Origin: Colwellia sp. 75C3
GTDB taxonomy: Bacteria; Pseudomonadota; Gammaproteobacteria; Enterobacterales; Alteromonadaceae
DNA: 64,000 nucleotides
NCBI RefSeq assembly: GCF_002836255.1
Contig: NZ_PJAU01000060.1
Coordinates: 62,001-126,000 of the forward strand
Direction: 5' to 3'
Positions 55,560 to 64,000 of the stretch are shown piece after piece. Positions within the stretch are counted from its first letter, which is position 1, and each line of letters starts with the position of its first letter. The notes under the pieces were generated by a model that saw only the letters and a list, made by a program, of their open reading frames with translations, was not told where the DNA came from and did not search any database. Both the position numbers and the translations under genes were made by a program.

Positions 55560-56174
55560 ATGGATAGATATAAACCAGAAAGTGATACTGCTATGAACGA
55601 AACAACTGTGACCTTACCCATATTCCCCTTGCCGGTATTCTTATTACCAGAGGGTGTCACCAAGTTACGAATATTTGAACCTCGATATTTAAAGATGATG
55701 AGTATTGCCTCATCGAATCAAGGCTTTGTTATTTGGTTAAATGATACCAGTATTAATGCCGATGATAAGGGCGAAAATATGCAGTGGGGTAGTTGGGTCG
55801 ACATCATTAATTTTGATCAAGGCGACGATGGTATTTTAGAAATTGACGTTAAATGTAAGTCGTTGGTCGTTATTAATAGCGTAGAGCAAGACAATGATAA
55901 TTTACATTTTGGTGATGTTAGCTATATAAAGCATTGGTCAGATATGAGTACAGATAAAGCAACGAGTGAGCTATCAACATCGCTTGAAAGTATCTTTGCA
56001 CAGAATGAAGCGCTTAACGCTCTATATCCCGAAAAACTTTTCAATGATAGCCATTGGGTTTTAGCAAGGTGGTTAGAAATACTGCCAATTGAGTTAGGGG
56101 TAAAAAATGACTTCGTTGTTAACCATAACTTTCAAAAGGCGAAATTGTTTGTTGAATCAATTATCTTTAGCTAG
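55560..56174 (+). CDS. LON N-terminal-domain protein
   Basis: A 204-aa stand-alone LON substrate-binding domain (VTLPIFPLPVFLLPEGVTKL, RIFEPRYLKMM, VIWLND) without AAA+ or peptidase parts. Such proteins probably bind substrates or regulate proteolysis. Either the ATG at 55560 or the one at 55593 (MNETTVTLPIFPL) could start it, and the second fits the family better. It lies between the DUF3833 gene and the sigma factor in the stress cluster. Confidence 0.8.
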   Translation: MDRYKPESDTAMNETTVTLPIFPLPVFLLPEGVTKLRIFEPRYLKMMSIASSNQGFVIWLNDTSINADDKGENMQWGSWVDIINFDQGDDGILEIDVKCKSLVVINSVEQDNDNLHFGDVSYIKHWSDMSTDKATSELSTSLESIFAQNEALNALYPEKLFNDSHWVLARWLEILPIELGVKNDFVVNHNFQKAKLFVESIIFS

Positions 56175-56231
56175 ATTTTAGAAAGTATTTAAATATTTTT
56201 TAAATAACTTACGAATATCTTCTATTTAAAG

Positions 56232-56260
56232 TGATCCTGACATTTATTTGAACGTATAAC
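56232..56260 (+). promoter_or_regulatory. RpoE/ChrR-type ECF promoter
   Basis: TGATCC (56232-56237), 17 bp, TATAAC (56255-56260), 34 bp before the sigma gene's ATG. The TGATCC -35 is the element known from singlet-oxygen-responsive RpoE promoters. It suggests the sigma factor drives its own operon. Confidence 0.65.
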
Positions 56261-56293
56261 CTAACATGTTTAAATAAATAGTGAGATGAAGCA

Positions 56294-56911
56294 ATGCAGA
56301 CTAACTTGCTAAGCAAAGAGACAAGTGCTAAATCTACTCATATGTCAGATAAAATAAATCACCCACAACTTTGTCAATGGCTTGATTCAGTTGCGCATAG
56401 TAGAGACAAACAAGCTTTCACTCACTTGTTCCAGTTTTTTGCACCAAAAATTCTACGTATTGCGCGTGGTAAGTTCCCTAATGAAGCGCAAGCCAATGAA
56501 GTAGTGCAAGACACTATGAGTAATGTTTGGCGAAAAGCACACTTATTCAATAAGGATAAGGGCGCGGCTACCACTTGGGTTTATACGGTAATGCGTAATG
56601 TTACTTTCGATATGCTAAGAAAAATTCAAGGCAACAAAGAAGATAACCTGAGCGATGATATTTGGCCTGTAGCTGAAAGTATGAGCTGTGAGACTGAAGG
56701 TTTTGATGATCATCTAGCTGATAAAAATTTACTCAGTGTCATAGAAAATCTACCGCAAGCTCAACAAGACGTTGTGAAAGGTTTTTATCTCAGGGAAATG
56801 TCACAAGAGCAATTAGCTGTTCATCTTAATTTACCGCTGGGCACTGTTAAATCTCGATTACGTCTAGCCCTAGGTAAACTCAAAGTACAGTTAGGAGAAA
56901 AACATGATTAA
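56294..56911 (+). CDS. ECF sigma factor of the ChrR-controlled (RpoE-like) group
   Basis: An extracytoplasmic-function sigma-70 factor of 205 aa. Region 2 is visible at about 35-105 (FQFFAPKILRIARGKFPNEA, then VVQDTMSNVWRKAHLF), and region 4 at about 148-200 (NLPQAQQDVVKGFYLREMSQ, then EQLAVHLNLPLGTVKSRLRL). It directs RNA polymerase to TGATCC-type promoters when its partner ChrR releases it. The next gene overlaps it by eight bases and encodes that partner. An internal ATG at 56342 is another possible start. Confidence 0.87.
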   Translation: MQTNLLSKETSAKSTHMSDKINHPQLCQWLDSVAHSRDKQAFTHLFQFFAPKILRIARGKFPNEAQANEVVQDTMSNVWRKAHLFNKDKGAATTWVYTVMRNVTFDMLRKIQGNKEDNLSDDIWPVAESMSCETEGFDDHLADKNLLSVIENLPQAQQDVVKGFYLREMSQEQLAVHLNLPLGTVKSRLRLALGKLKVQLGEKHD

Positions 56912-57590
56912 CAATCACCCTAAATTTGAACTCATTCAAGCATTTGTTAATGGAGACTTACCTGCATCTCTATCTGCTGGTATCGCTATACACGCGGATA
57001 TGTGTGTTGAATGTCAGAAAACGATTGCCCAATTTACTGAACAAGTGGCTGAAAATAGTTTTGAAGAAGAGTTTTTAGACCGATTCATTGTCGATGATAA
57101 TGATGCATTAGAAAGTATCGCAGCCATAGATTTTGACCACATGATAAATGCTATTGTTGACTCTTCTGATATAGATGTTGTCGTGCCTACAATAGAAAAA
57201 AACATTAGCTTTAATGATGAAACTTATATTATCCCGACAGCATTAAATAGTATGGAACTAGGTAAGCATGCTCATATTGGCAAGTTAACGCGAACACGTA
57301 TTCAGCTTAATGAAAACGAAATCCATACCAGTTTATTACATATACAGCCTGGTGGAGGCGTACCGGAACATACCCATAAAGGCTTTGAACTTACTGTGCT
57401 ATTAGCCGGTTCATTTCATGATGAAAGCGGAGAGTATGTAAAGGGGGATTTTATCATGTTAGATGGCTCTCATCAGCATAACCCTGTTTCTACCAATGGT
57501 TGTCTTTGTTACACCGTTGCTAGTGCTCCACTACACTTTACTAAAGGCATAAATAAATTACTTAATCCGATAGGTTCTTTTATTTATTAA
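56904..57590 (+). CDS. chrR: ChrR-type zinc anti-sigma factor with cupin domain
   Basis: The N-terminal anti-sigma domain carries the zinc ligands H5, H30, C34 and C37 (FELIQAFVNGDLP, HADMCVEC), corresponding to those of Rhodobacter ChrR. The C-terminal cupin (about 140-210) has H156, H158, E162 and H192 (PEHTHKGFELT, SHQHNP), a second metal site that senses singlet oxygen or organic hydroperoxide in the known system. At 228 aa it has a normal length. It is expected to hold the sigma factor inactive until photo-oxidative stress. Confidence 0.9.
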   Translation: MINNHPKFELIQAFVNGDLPASLSAGIAIHADMCVECQKTIAQFTEQVAENSFEEEFLDRFIVDDNDALESIAAIDFDHMINAIVDSSDIDVVVPTIEKNISFNDETYIIPTALNSMELGKHAHIGKLTRTRIQLNENEIHTSLLHIQPGGGVPEHTHKGFELTVLLAGSFHDESGEYVKGDFIMLDGSHQHNPVSTNGCLCYTVASAPLHFTKGINKLLNPIGSFIY

Positions 57591-57638
57591 CTTACTAAAT
57601 CCATCAAGTTAACCATCAGAATATAGAAGGAAAAACAC

Positions 57639-58598
57639 ATGATTTATTCAGTTGATAAAAAAGAGATAGAAATTGGTATTAGCGCTTGTTTAATAGGTGA
57701 AAAAGTTCGTTTTGATGCCAGTAATAAACCGTCTCATTTTTGCATTAAAGAATTTTCGGCACATGTTACCTATAAATCATTTTGCCCTGAAGTTGCGGTA
57801 GGTTTACCTATTCCTAGACCCACTATTCGTCAAATAAAGCGTGGTGATATGATTCATGTTTCTCAAAAAGATGGCAGTGGTGATGTAACTGAGGCATTAA
57901 AGGCTTATGGCAAGAAAGTAGCGAGCATGACTAAATCATTAACGGGTTACATCTTTTGCGCTAAAAGTCCTAGCTGTGGCATGGAGAGAGTAAAGATTTA
58001 TAGCCCTGAAGGTAACGCTTTACCTTCACATGGCATAGGAGCTTTTGCTAAGGAGATTATGGACGCTAATCCATTATTACCTTGTGAAGAAAATGGTCGT
58101 TTAAATGATCCGTTAATTCGTGAAAACTTTGTTGCTAGAGTATTTGCTTATAAACACTGGCAATTGGTCGTTGAATCAGGACTAACTAAACACAAGCTAA
58201 CGACCTTTCATAGCCATTACAAATATACTGTAATGAGTCATGATTTAATCGCTTATAAAGAGTTAGGGCAATTATTAGCCAGAGCAGACTTAGCCCTTGA
58301 AGAGCAAGCATCACAATATATATTGGGGTTAATGACAGCACTGAAAATTATTGCGACACGTAAAAAGCATGCCAATACTTTGGCACATATTCAAGGGTAT
58401 TTTTCAAAGCACTTACAAGCCAATGAAAGACAAGAGTTATGTGAACAAATTGATGCTTATCGTGAAGGTCTTATCCCGTTAATGGCCCCCTTAACGTTGA
58501 TTAAACATTATTTATTGAATCACCCGAAAGATTACTTAACCCAGCAAGCATATTTGTCTCCGTACCCAGATGTTTTAAGATTAAGATACGCTTATTAA
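57639..58598 (+). CDS. DUF523-DUF1722 protein (YbgA-type)
   Basis: A 319-aa two-domain protein. The N-terminal DUF523 part has conserved cysteines (ISACLIGEKVRFDASNKPSH; FCPEVAVGLP; KSPSCGMERVKIY), suited to metal or Fe-S binding. The DUF1722 part (about 185-300, KLTTFHSHYKYTVMSHDLIA, then YKELGQLLA) matches the YbgA C-terminal domain. It often sits beside photolyase genes, as here. Molecular function unknown. Confidence 0.85.
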   Translation: MIYSVDKKEIEIGISACLIGEKVRFDASNKPSHFCIKEFSAHVTYKSFCPEVAVGLPIPRPTIRQIKRGDMIHVSQKDGSGDVTEALKAYGKKVASMTKSLTGYIFCAKSPSCGMERVKIYSPEGNALPSHGIGAFAKEIMDANPLLPCEENGRLNDPLIRENFVARVFAYKHWQLVVESGLTKHKLTTFHSHYKYTVMSHDLIAYKELGQLLARADLALEEQASQYILGLMTALKIIATRKKHANTLAHIQGYFSKHLQANERQELCEQIDAYREGLIPLMAPLTLIKHYLLNHPKDYLTQQAYLSPYPDVLRLRYAY

Positions 58599-58642
58599 TT
58601 ACTTAGAATTTATTTTTAAATAGATTCTAAAAGTAAATTCTT

Positions 58643-58678
58643 AATCTGTAGCCTAGCTGATTTTTTAGGCTACAGATT
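58643..58678. terminator. Strong hairpin between DUF523 and photolyase genes
   Basis: Perfect 13-bp stem AATCTGTAGCCTA / TAGGCTACAGATT with a 10-base loop. No immediate T run follows, so its use as a terminator is uncertain. Confidence 0.5.
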
Positions 58679-58770
58679 AGTTATATAAGCTGGTTTTTTA
58701 TTACAGTCTATTTTAATTTTATATTTCGCCTAATCTCTAATAATGCTTTCACAGTATATAAGGATCACCC

Positions 58771-60186
58771 TTGCTACTTTGGTTTCGTAATGACCTTCGA
58801 ACACATGATAATCCGGCTTTACACTACTTTCTGAGTCAATCTGACTCAGAAAAGCCGCGTAAAGCCATTTTTTTTGTCAGTGAAAAAAAATGGCAACAAC
58901 ATGATTGGTCACCGATAAAAATAGATTTCGTTAAACGTCATGCTTATGCATTGGTTAAAGAGCTAGCACTGCTCAACATTGAACTCGAATTAATTAATGC
59001 CGATGACTTTAGCCAGCAAAAAGAATATTTAAGGGATTATTGTCAGCAACATAATATTACTGAAGTGGTCGCTAGTAGTGAGGTCGAGTTTAATGAACAG
59101 CAACGCGACAAAGCCCTATATTTGGAGTTAAAGGCTAGTGGTACTGCATTAACCTTACTTGAAGCTGACGTAATTGTGCCTAAGGGTAAAGTCCTTAATC
59201 AATCAGGTATTATGTATAAGGTTTTTACCCCGTTCAAACGTGCTTGGTTAACCTATGTTCAGCAAGCTGGTTTTGAGTATTTAGGCAAAGTATTAAATAG
59301 CTCAGTAAGGTTAGCTGTACCTTCTCACGCTAGTGACACAAATAAAGAGTGTGATAGTCAGGAAAGCCTTTCAAGTACCTGGCCATTAGCTACTTTTTTT
59401 GAACAACAAATACTGCCAAGCTTTTATCAAGAAAAAATTAGTACTTATAAACACAATAGAGATATTCCGTCAGTTAAAGGTACATCAGGTATTTCGCCTT
59501 ATTTAGCTGCTGGCGTTATAAGCCCTCGTTATGTACTTCGATTATTACTTAACAAGTACCCCGATCTTCTACTGGCATCCGACAGTGAGGAGTTTTCATG
59601 GTTGAATGAGATTATTTGGCGTGAGTTTTATCGAAACCTGATTTTTCATGAGCCACGCTTATGTAAACATCAATGTTATAAAGAAAACTACCAAGGCGTG
59701 CAGTGGCATAACGATATCACCTTATTTAATGCATGGTGTCAGGGGAAAACTGGCTACCCTCTAGTCGATGCGGCGATGAGACAACTTAATCAAACAGGTT
59801 GGATGCATAATCGACTGCGGATGGTGGTCGCCAGTTTTCTTACCAAACACTTATTAATTGATTGGCGCTTAGGTGAGAAATATTTTATGCAGCACCTAAT
59901 TGATGGCGATTTAGCCTCTAATAATGGCGGCTGGCAGTGGGCCGCTAGTACGGGGTGTGATGCCCAACCTTATTTTCGAATATTTAATCCAATAAGACAA
60001 AGCGAACGTTTTGATCCTAAAGGCAAGTTCATACGTAAGTATATACCAGAGCTTGAAAGTCTTTCGGATAAGGAAATTCATTTTCCTCATCAGTTTATTG
60101 CGGATAATAAACTCAATATTTATTGGCCTGCAATTGTGGACCATAAAGAAGCAAGGTTAAAAGCATTAGCTTTTTATAAAGTTTAA
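58771..60186 (+). CDS. phrB: Deoxyribodipyrimidine photolyase
   Basis: Repairs cyclobutane pyrimidine dimers using blue light. The N-terminal antenna-binding domain starts LLWFRNDLRTHDNPAL. The C-terminal FAD domain shows WLNEIIWREFYRNLIF, TGYPLVDAAMRQLNQTGWMH, then NRLRMVVASFLTKHL, and DLASNNGGWQWAASTGCDAQ, with the Trp residues of electron transfer. At 471 aa it is a class I CPD photolyase. TTG start with AAGGA seven bases upstream. A weak TAATCT-N18-TATATA match (58731-58760) may be an ECF promoter. Confidence 0.92.
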   Translation: MLLWFRNDLRTHDNPALHYFLSQSDSEKPRKAIFFVSEKKWQQHDWSPIKIDFVKRHAYALVKELALLNIELELINADDFSQQKEYLRDYCQQHNITEVVASSEVEFNEQQRDKALYLELKASGTALTLLEADVIVPKGKVLNQSGIMYKVFTPFKRAWLTYVQQAGFEYLGKVLNSSVRLAVPSHASDTNKECDSQESLSSTWPLATFFEQQILPSFYQEKISTYKHNRDIPSVKGTSGISPYLAAGVISPRYVLRLLLNKYPDLLLASDSEEFSWLNEIIWREFYRNLIFHEPRLCKHQCYKENYQGVQWHNDITLFNAWCQGKTGYPLVDAAMRQLNQTGWMHNRLRMVVASFLTKHLLIDWRLGEKYFMQHLIDGDLASNNGGWQWAASTGCDAQPYFRIFNPIRQSERFDPKGKFIRKYIPELESLSDKEIHFPHQFIADNKLNIYWPAIVDHKEARLKALAFYKV

Positions 60187-60254
60187 CTTCGTAATTATAA
60201 AGAGTACTTACGCGCTCATTAGAATGCTAAAACAGCCGTTTCAAGGTGATAAAA

Positions 60255-60728
60255 ATGAAAAGTAATACCGCACTTAATACGTTAGAACAGAGCATGCAAG
60301 GCTCACCTTTATGGCTCAATAATTTTGTTATTGTTTATCAAAAGTTATCAAAAGATAGTCTAAAATTATTGTCAGCAGTTTACCATGACAAAGTGACATT
60401 TATTGACCCTATGCATCACGTAGAAGGTTTTGACGATTTATATCAGTATTTCACCAGTCTTTATCAGAACTTATCTTCCTGTGAGTTTGTTATTGATGAT
60501 GTGATGTGGCAAGACTCGCAAGCATCACTCTATTGGTCGATGACTTATCAACACCCCAAGTTAAATAAGGGGCAACCGGTAACCGTTCTTGGCACCTCAC
60601 ATATTAAGGGAGTGGACGATAAAGTGATATATCATCGAGATTACCTTGATTTAGGCGCGATGCTTTATGAACAATTGCCAATATTAGGTAAGCTGACTAA
60701 GTGGATAAAAGTTAAGGCAGCGAACTAA
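60255..60728 (+). CDS. NTF2/SnoaL-like domain protein
   Basis: A small alpha+beta barrel protein of the nuclear-transport-factor-2-like fold (LSAVYHDKVTFIDPMHHVEG, FDDLYQYFTSLYQ, CEFVIDDVMW, ASLYWSMTYQHPKL, GTSHIKGVDDKVIYHRDYLD). The ATG at 60255 follows AAGG. It begins a tightly packed operon whose members are typical of ChrR-regulated lipid-modifying clusters. Ligand unknown. Its stop overlaps the start of the SDR gene (TAATG). Confidence 0.8.
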   Translation: MKSNTALNTLEQSMQGSPLWLNNFVIVYQKLSKDSLKLLSAVYHDKVTFIDPMHHVEGFDDLYQYFTSLYQNLSSCEFVIDDVMWQDSQASLYWSMTYQHPKLNKGQPVTVLGTSHIKGVDDKVIYHRDYLDLGAMLYEQLPILGKLTKWIKVKAAN

Positions 60729-61468
60729 TGAGCACTCAAACGGTTTTAATTACCGGTGCCACATCAGGTATTGGTTTAGCGCTATTTGAACAGTACGTTA
60801 CTCAAGGTGCTAACGTGATTGCTTGTGGCCGTAACGAAGACAAACTTGCGGATATAGCCTCACGCGCTTTTAAAACATGTAACTTTGATATTACTCAGCC
60901 AGTACAAATAGCATCTGCAGCTGAAGAGATTGAAGCGCTAGATCTACTGATTCTAAATGCCGGTGATTGTCGCTATATTGATGATGCTAAAAACTTCGAT
61001 GGTGAGTTATTTGCCAATATTATCGACACCAATCTTTCCTCCTTAGGCGCCTTACTACAATACTTTTTACCGAAAGTGAAAAAAGGTGGGCAAGTTGTTT
61101 TTGTCAGTTCAAGTGCCACTATTTTGCCTTTTCCACGCAGTGAAGCTTACGGCGCATCAAAGGCTGGCATGGATTACTTAGCCAATAGCTTACGGCTTGA
61201 TTTAGTGGAGCATGGCATTGACGTTACCTTGGTACACCCAGGTTTTGTTAGTACGCCTTTAACCGATAAGAATAACTTTACCATGCCTTTTTTATTAACC
61301 AGCGAACAAGCCGCAACTCGAATTATTACCGGGATTAATAAGCATCAAAAATACCTACATTTTCCTAAAAGGCTGACACTTATGATGAAGATTTTTGCCT
61401 TTTTACCTTCATCTTTATGGCAGTCACTTATTACCAGAAAACATAACACCAATAAGGAAAGCCTATGA
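60728..61468 (+). CDS. Short-chain dehydrogenase/reductase
   Basis: A Rossmann-fold NAD(P)-dependent oxidoreductase with the family motifs TGATSGIG (residues 7-14), NAG in LLILNAGDC, the Ser before YxxxK (VVFVSSSATILP) and the active-site YGASK. At 246 aa it is the classical SDR size. Substrate unknown, possibly a lipid intermediate given the neighbouring FAD oxidoreductase, DUF1365 and CFA genes. It overlaps the next gene by four bases (ATGA). Confidence 0.86.
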   Translation: MSTQTVLITGATSGIGLALFEQYVTQGANVIACGRNEDKLADIASRAFKTCNFDITQPVQIASAAEEIEALDLLILNAGDCRYIDDAKNFDGELFANIIDTNLSSLGALLQYFLPKVKKGGQVVFVSSSATILPFPRSEAYGASKAGMDYLANSLRLDLVEHGIDVTLVHPGFVSTPLTDKNNFTMPFLLTSEQAATRIITGINKHQKYLHFPKRLTLMMKIFAFLPSSLWQSLITRKHNTNKESL

Positions 61469-62739
61469 AGCACTTTGCAATTATTGGCTCAGGTATTTCC
61501 GGCTTAACCGCCGCCTATTTATTATCCAAAAAGCACAAGGTTACTGTATTTGAAAAAAATGACTGTATTGGTGGGCATACGGCGACGGTTGATATAGAAA
61601 AAGAAGGCGTAAAATTTGCCATAGACACCGGGTTTATTGTCTTTAATGATAAAACTTATCCTAACTTCTTAGCTTTACTTGATGAAATTGGTATAGGGAA
61701 AACACCAACTGAAATGAGTTTTTCGGTACACAATTGCCAAACAGGGTTGGAATATAATGGTCATAACTTGGATACATTATTTGCCCAACGACGAAACATT
61801 TTCAAACCGACATTTTGGTTGTTAGTTAAAGAAATCTTACGCTTCAATAAATTGTGCAAAAGTATTTTTGAACAAGAACAATATATTGATGGTTTAACGT
61901 TAGGTGATTTTTTAACGCAGCATAACTTTAGTGAGTTTTTTGCAGAGCATTATATTCTACCTATGGGCGCGGCAATTTGGTCGAGCTCATTAGCGCAAAT
62001 GGAAGAGGTTGAATTTACATTTTTTGTAAAGTTTTTTCATAATCATGGCTTATTAAATATTGCTGACAGACCACAATGGTATGTCATTCCACAAGGGTCT
62101 CGTAGTTACTTAACGCCATTGTGCGCACCTTTCAAGGACGATATTCACGTTAACGCCAACATTACCGGCATTACGCGAAGTGATGACAAAGTACATTTAC
62201 ACTTTAAAAATGCAGCTAGCCAAACTTTTGATGAAGTCGTCATCGCTTGTCATTCAGACCAAGCACTCGCCTTATTAGATGATGCAAACGAGAATGAAAA
62301 AATGGTGTTGTCAGCGATGCCTTATAGTGCGAACACCGTTGTATTGCATACCGATAAGAAATTATTACCTAAACGGAAAAAAGCTTGGGCAAGTTGGAAC
62401 TATCAGTTAAGCCATGACCGTAATAAGGCGGCTAGCGTTACTTACAACATGAATATATTACAGGGCATTCAAAGCAAACATACCTTTTGCGTAACCTTAA
62501 ATCAAAAAGATGACATTGACCCCAATGAGATATTAAGAGAGTTCACCTATCACCATCCTGTTTTTTCCTCAGCCTCGATTAAAGCTCAACAACAAAGACA
62601 TTTAATTTGCGGCCTTAATCATACACATTTTGCTGGCGCTTATTGGCACAGTGGTTTCCATGAGGATGGTGTAAGAAGTGCTGTTGAAGTGGCTAAACGC
62701 TTTGACTGTTATTTAGCGATAGATGATGAACATGCCTAA
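61465..62739 (+). CDS. FAD-dependent oxidoreductase (amine-oxidase/desaturase-like)
   Basis: The N-terminal dinucleotide fold (IIGSGISGLTAAYLLSKKHK) and the amine-oxidase-type second block (FAIDTGFIVFNDKTYPNFLA; YILPMGAAIWSSS) define this 424-aa flavoprotein. Relatives paired with DUF1365 and cyclopropane-fatty-acid synthase probably modify fatty acyl chains, for instance in furan fatty acid synthesis as shown for the related Rhodobacter genes. That link is inference. It overlaps both neighbours. Confidence 0.86.
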   Translation: MKHFAIIGSGISGLTAAYLLSKKHKVTVFEKNDCIGGHTATVDIEKEGVKFAIDTGFIVFNDKTYPNFLALLDEIGIGKTPTEMSFSVHNCQTGLEYNGHNLDTLFAQRRNIFKPTFWLLVKEILRFNKLCKSIFEQEQYIDGLTLGDFLTQHNFSEFFAEHYILPMGAAIWSSSLAQMEEVEFTFFVKFFHNHGLLNIADRPQWYVIPQGSRSYLTPLCAPFKDDIHVNANITGITRSDDKVHLHFKNAASQTFDEVVIACHSDQALALLDDANENEKMVLSAMPYSANTVVLHTDKKLLPKRKKAWASWNYQLSHDRNKAASVTYNMNILQGIQSKHTFCVTLNQKDDIDPNEILREFTYHHPVFSSASIKAQQQRHLICGLNHTHFAGAYWHSGFHEDGVRSAVEVAKRFDCYLAIDDEHA

Positions 62740-63532
62740 TTCATTTAGTCATAGTCATATTTACCTCGGTAATGTGATACATCGACGCTTTAGCCCTAAA
62801 AAGCACAGTTTTGACTATCGTTTATTTATGCTGGCGCTTGATATTGATGATGTCGAAAAATCTCAAGGAAGCCTGGGTGTTTTTGGGTTTTCTTGGTATC
62901 GACCATTACGTTTTGTGGAAAAAGATTACTTAAAAGAAAACTCAAAAAATAGTCGAGCAAGTGATCCTTCTCCTTTACGTGAGCGTATAAAGAATAAAGT
63001 GCACCAATTAGCCGGTCATGCAGATATAAAAAGAATTGTGATGTTGGTACAAGTTAGGTGTTTCGGTATTTATTTTAGTCCCGCTAATTTTTATTTTTGC
63101 TACGACAGCAATGGTAAATGTACACAAATGCTGGCAGAAGTGAGCAATACACCTTGGAATGAACGCCATTATTACTTAATCAATTTGTTAAATGAAATAG
63201 ATGATAAAACGACTAAAAAGATGTTTCAAGTTTCGCCGTTTATGGACTTAGCGATGACATATTATTGGCAGGTCACACCGCCTTGTTCTATAGACGATAA
63301 GTTACTGGTTAAAATTGAAAACAAAAGTATTGATGAACAAAGTGGCACAGTGAATAAACTATTTGATGCGAGTCTAGTAATGCGGAAAAAACCTTTTACT
63401 AAAACGAGTTTACTGCGAATTTGGTGTCAGTTACCCGTTATGACCGTGCAGGTTGTGTTAAGCATATACTGGCAAGCGCTTAAGTTATTCGTTAAACGTG
63501 TACCTTTTATTGGTTATCAAAAAGCTGACTAA
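62723..63532 (+). CDS. DUF1365 protein
   Basis: A 269-aa DUF1365 member (HIYLGNVIHRRFSPKKHSFD, YRLFMLALDIDD; VRCFGIYFSPANFYFCYDSN; EVSNTPWNERHYYL). The family is always found with the FAD oxidoreductase and CFA synthase genes in ChrR-controlled clusters and is thought to act in fatty acid modification. Its start lies 17 bases inside the preceding gene. The mechanism is unknown. Confidence 0.86.
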   Translation: MMNMPNSFSHSHIYLGNVIHRRFSPKKHSFDYRLFMLALDIDDVEKSQGSLGVFGFSWYRPLRFVEKDYLKENSKNSRASDPSPLRERIKNKVHQLAGHADIKRIVMLVQVRCFGIYFSPANFYFCYDSNGKCTQMLAEVSNTPWNERHYYLINLLNEIDDKTTKKMFQVSPFMDLAMTYYWQVTPPCSIDDKLLVKIENKSIDEQSGTVNKLFDASLVMRKKPFTKTSLLRIWCQLPVMTVQVVLSIYWQALKLFVKRVPFIGYQKAD

Positions 63533-63569
63533 TAGCTTATCTTAAAGAAATAATGAGTAGGGGAATAGA

Positions 63570-64000
63570 ATGGAACGTGTTGAAGAAGTACGAGTATTAA
63601 AAGAGGCTAATTGGTTAGACAAGCGATGCCGTACTCTAGTTCTGAATGTTTTTTCAAAGCTTACCTATGGTCAATTAGAAGTTGTTGAGGGCTCAGTTCA
63701 TTCGTATTTTCCTGAACACATTGATGATAAAGCTATTAAGGGAAAAATACACATTCACGATACCAGTGTATATAGAGACTTTGTTAAAGGAGGCAGTATT
63801 GGCGCAGCAGAGGCTTTCATTGAAGGAAAATGGACTAGCCCTGATTTAACCAATGTTATTCGTGTTTTTGCTAAAGCACAGCAACAAACTGATAGTCTTG
63901 AAGCTAATAAATCATGGTTGAGTAAGCTAAAAAACACGGTCAGCCACTGGCAAAATAGAAACACCCAGTCAGGTTCAAAGCGCAATATATTGGCGCATTA
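63570..64000 (+). CDS. Cyclopropane-fatty-acyl-phospholipid synthase, partial
   Basis: The N-terminal 143 residues of an S-adenosylmethionine-dependent methyltransferase (FSKLTYGQLEVVEGSVHSYF, IHIHDTSVYRDFVKGGSIGA, AEAFIEGKWTSPDL) match the CFA synthase N-terminus. The gene runs off the window's right end before the SAM-binding motifs. AGGGGAAT precedes the ATG. It follows DUF1365 by 37 bp in the same operon. Confidence 0.85.
   Translation, partial: MERVEEVRVLKEANWLDKRCRTLVLNVFSKLTYGQLEVVEGSVHSYFPEHIDDKAIKGKIHIHDTSVYRDFVKGGSIGAAEAFIEGKWTSPDLTNVIRVFAKAQQQTDSLEANKSWLSKLKNTVSHWQNRNTQSGSKRNILAH

Overview
The window looks like chromosome from a cold-adapted marine gammaproteobacterium of the Alteromonadales, most likely Colwellia or a close relative. 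This rests on AT-rich DNA, the family mix (RhlE-type helicase, OxyR/KatG, MASE1-GGDEF-EAL, MipA/OmpV, YbiT, CsrA) and palindromic repeats of the type scattered through that group. The taxonomic call is inference. No rRNA, tRNA, CRISPR array or IS transposase gene was seen.

Regions 1-40 kb: ordinary chromosome, mostly short transcription units. In order: a DEAD-box helicase; a lytic transglycosylase; a divergent HxlR regulator/aldehyde dehydrogenase pair; a 2OG-Fe(II) oxygenase; a membrane acyltransferase facing a LytTR regulator; a lipoprotein cyclophilin; a MipA/OmpV porin-like protein; and a signalling block with a decayed GGDEF gene, a TPR histidine kinase and a large MASE1-GAF-PAS-GGDEF-EAL protein. 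Then come glutaminase, an exported KatG with its divergent OxyR, an HD-GYP and a GGDEF-EAL protein, a radical SAM protein, an M20 dipeptidase, a LysR regulator, a beta-lactamase-fold hydrolase, YbiT, and a hydrolase/TetR operon. Several gaps hold MITE-like or palindromic DNA and gene fragments.

Region 40.4-51.5 kb: an 11.1-kb integrated element. A large serine integrase at its left end has inserted it into a MATE efflux gene. The two gene halves lie at 39.7-40.4 kb and 51.5-52.3 kb and rejoin in frame, giving about 465 aa, across a short repeated core (AGGYAAGCCAAT). The element has a rightward cargo operon of mostly unrecognised genes. These include a four-ribbon GIY-YIG-like nuclease candidate and several small exported proteins, two of them rich in Cys/His motifs. 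A leftward operon of overlapping regulatory genes starts with an AlpA-like and an AP2-domain protein. Between the two is a 715-bp non-coding convergent zone with iterated repeats and GC-rich palindromes, and beside it a candidate small RNA. No capsid, conjugation or recognised replication gene is present, so it is best described as a small integrative element or satellite of unknown lifestyle. This is the most novel part of the window.

Region 52.3-64 kb: after a MATE remnant, an unusually extended CsrA and a 53-aa helix-turn-helix protein comes a photo-oxidative stress block. It holds DUF2878, chalcone-isomerase-like and DUF3833 genes, a LON-domain protein, an ECF sigma factor with its ChrR zinc/cupin anti-sigma, DUF523/DUF1722, a photolyase, an NTF2-like protein, an SDR, an FAD oxidoreductase, DUF1365 and the start of a cyclopropane-fatty-acid synthase. 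The gene content matches the RpoE-ChrR singlet-oxygen regulon, and a TGATCC-N17-TATAAC promoter precedes the sigma gene.
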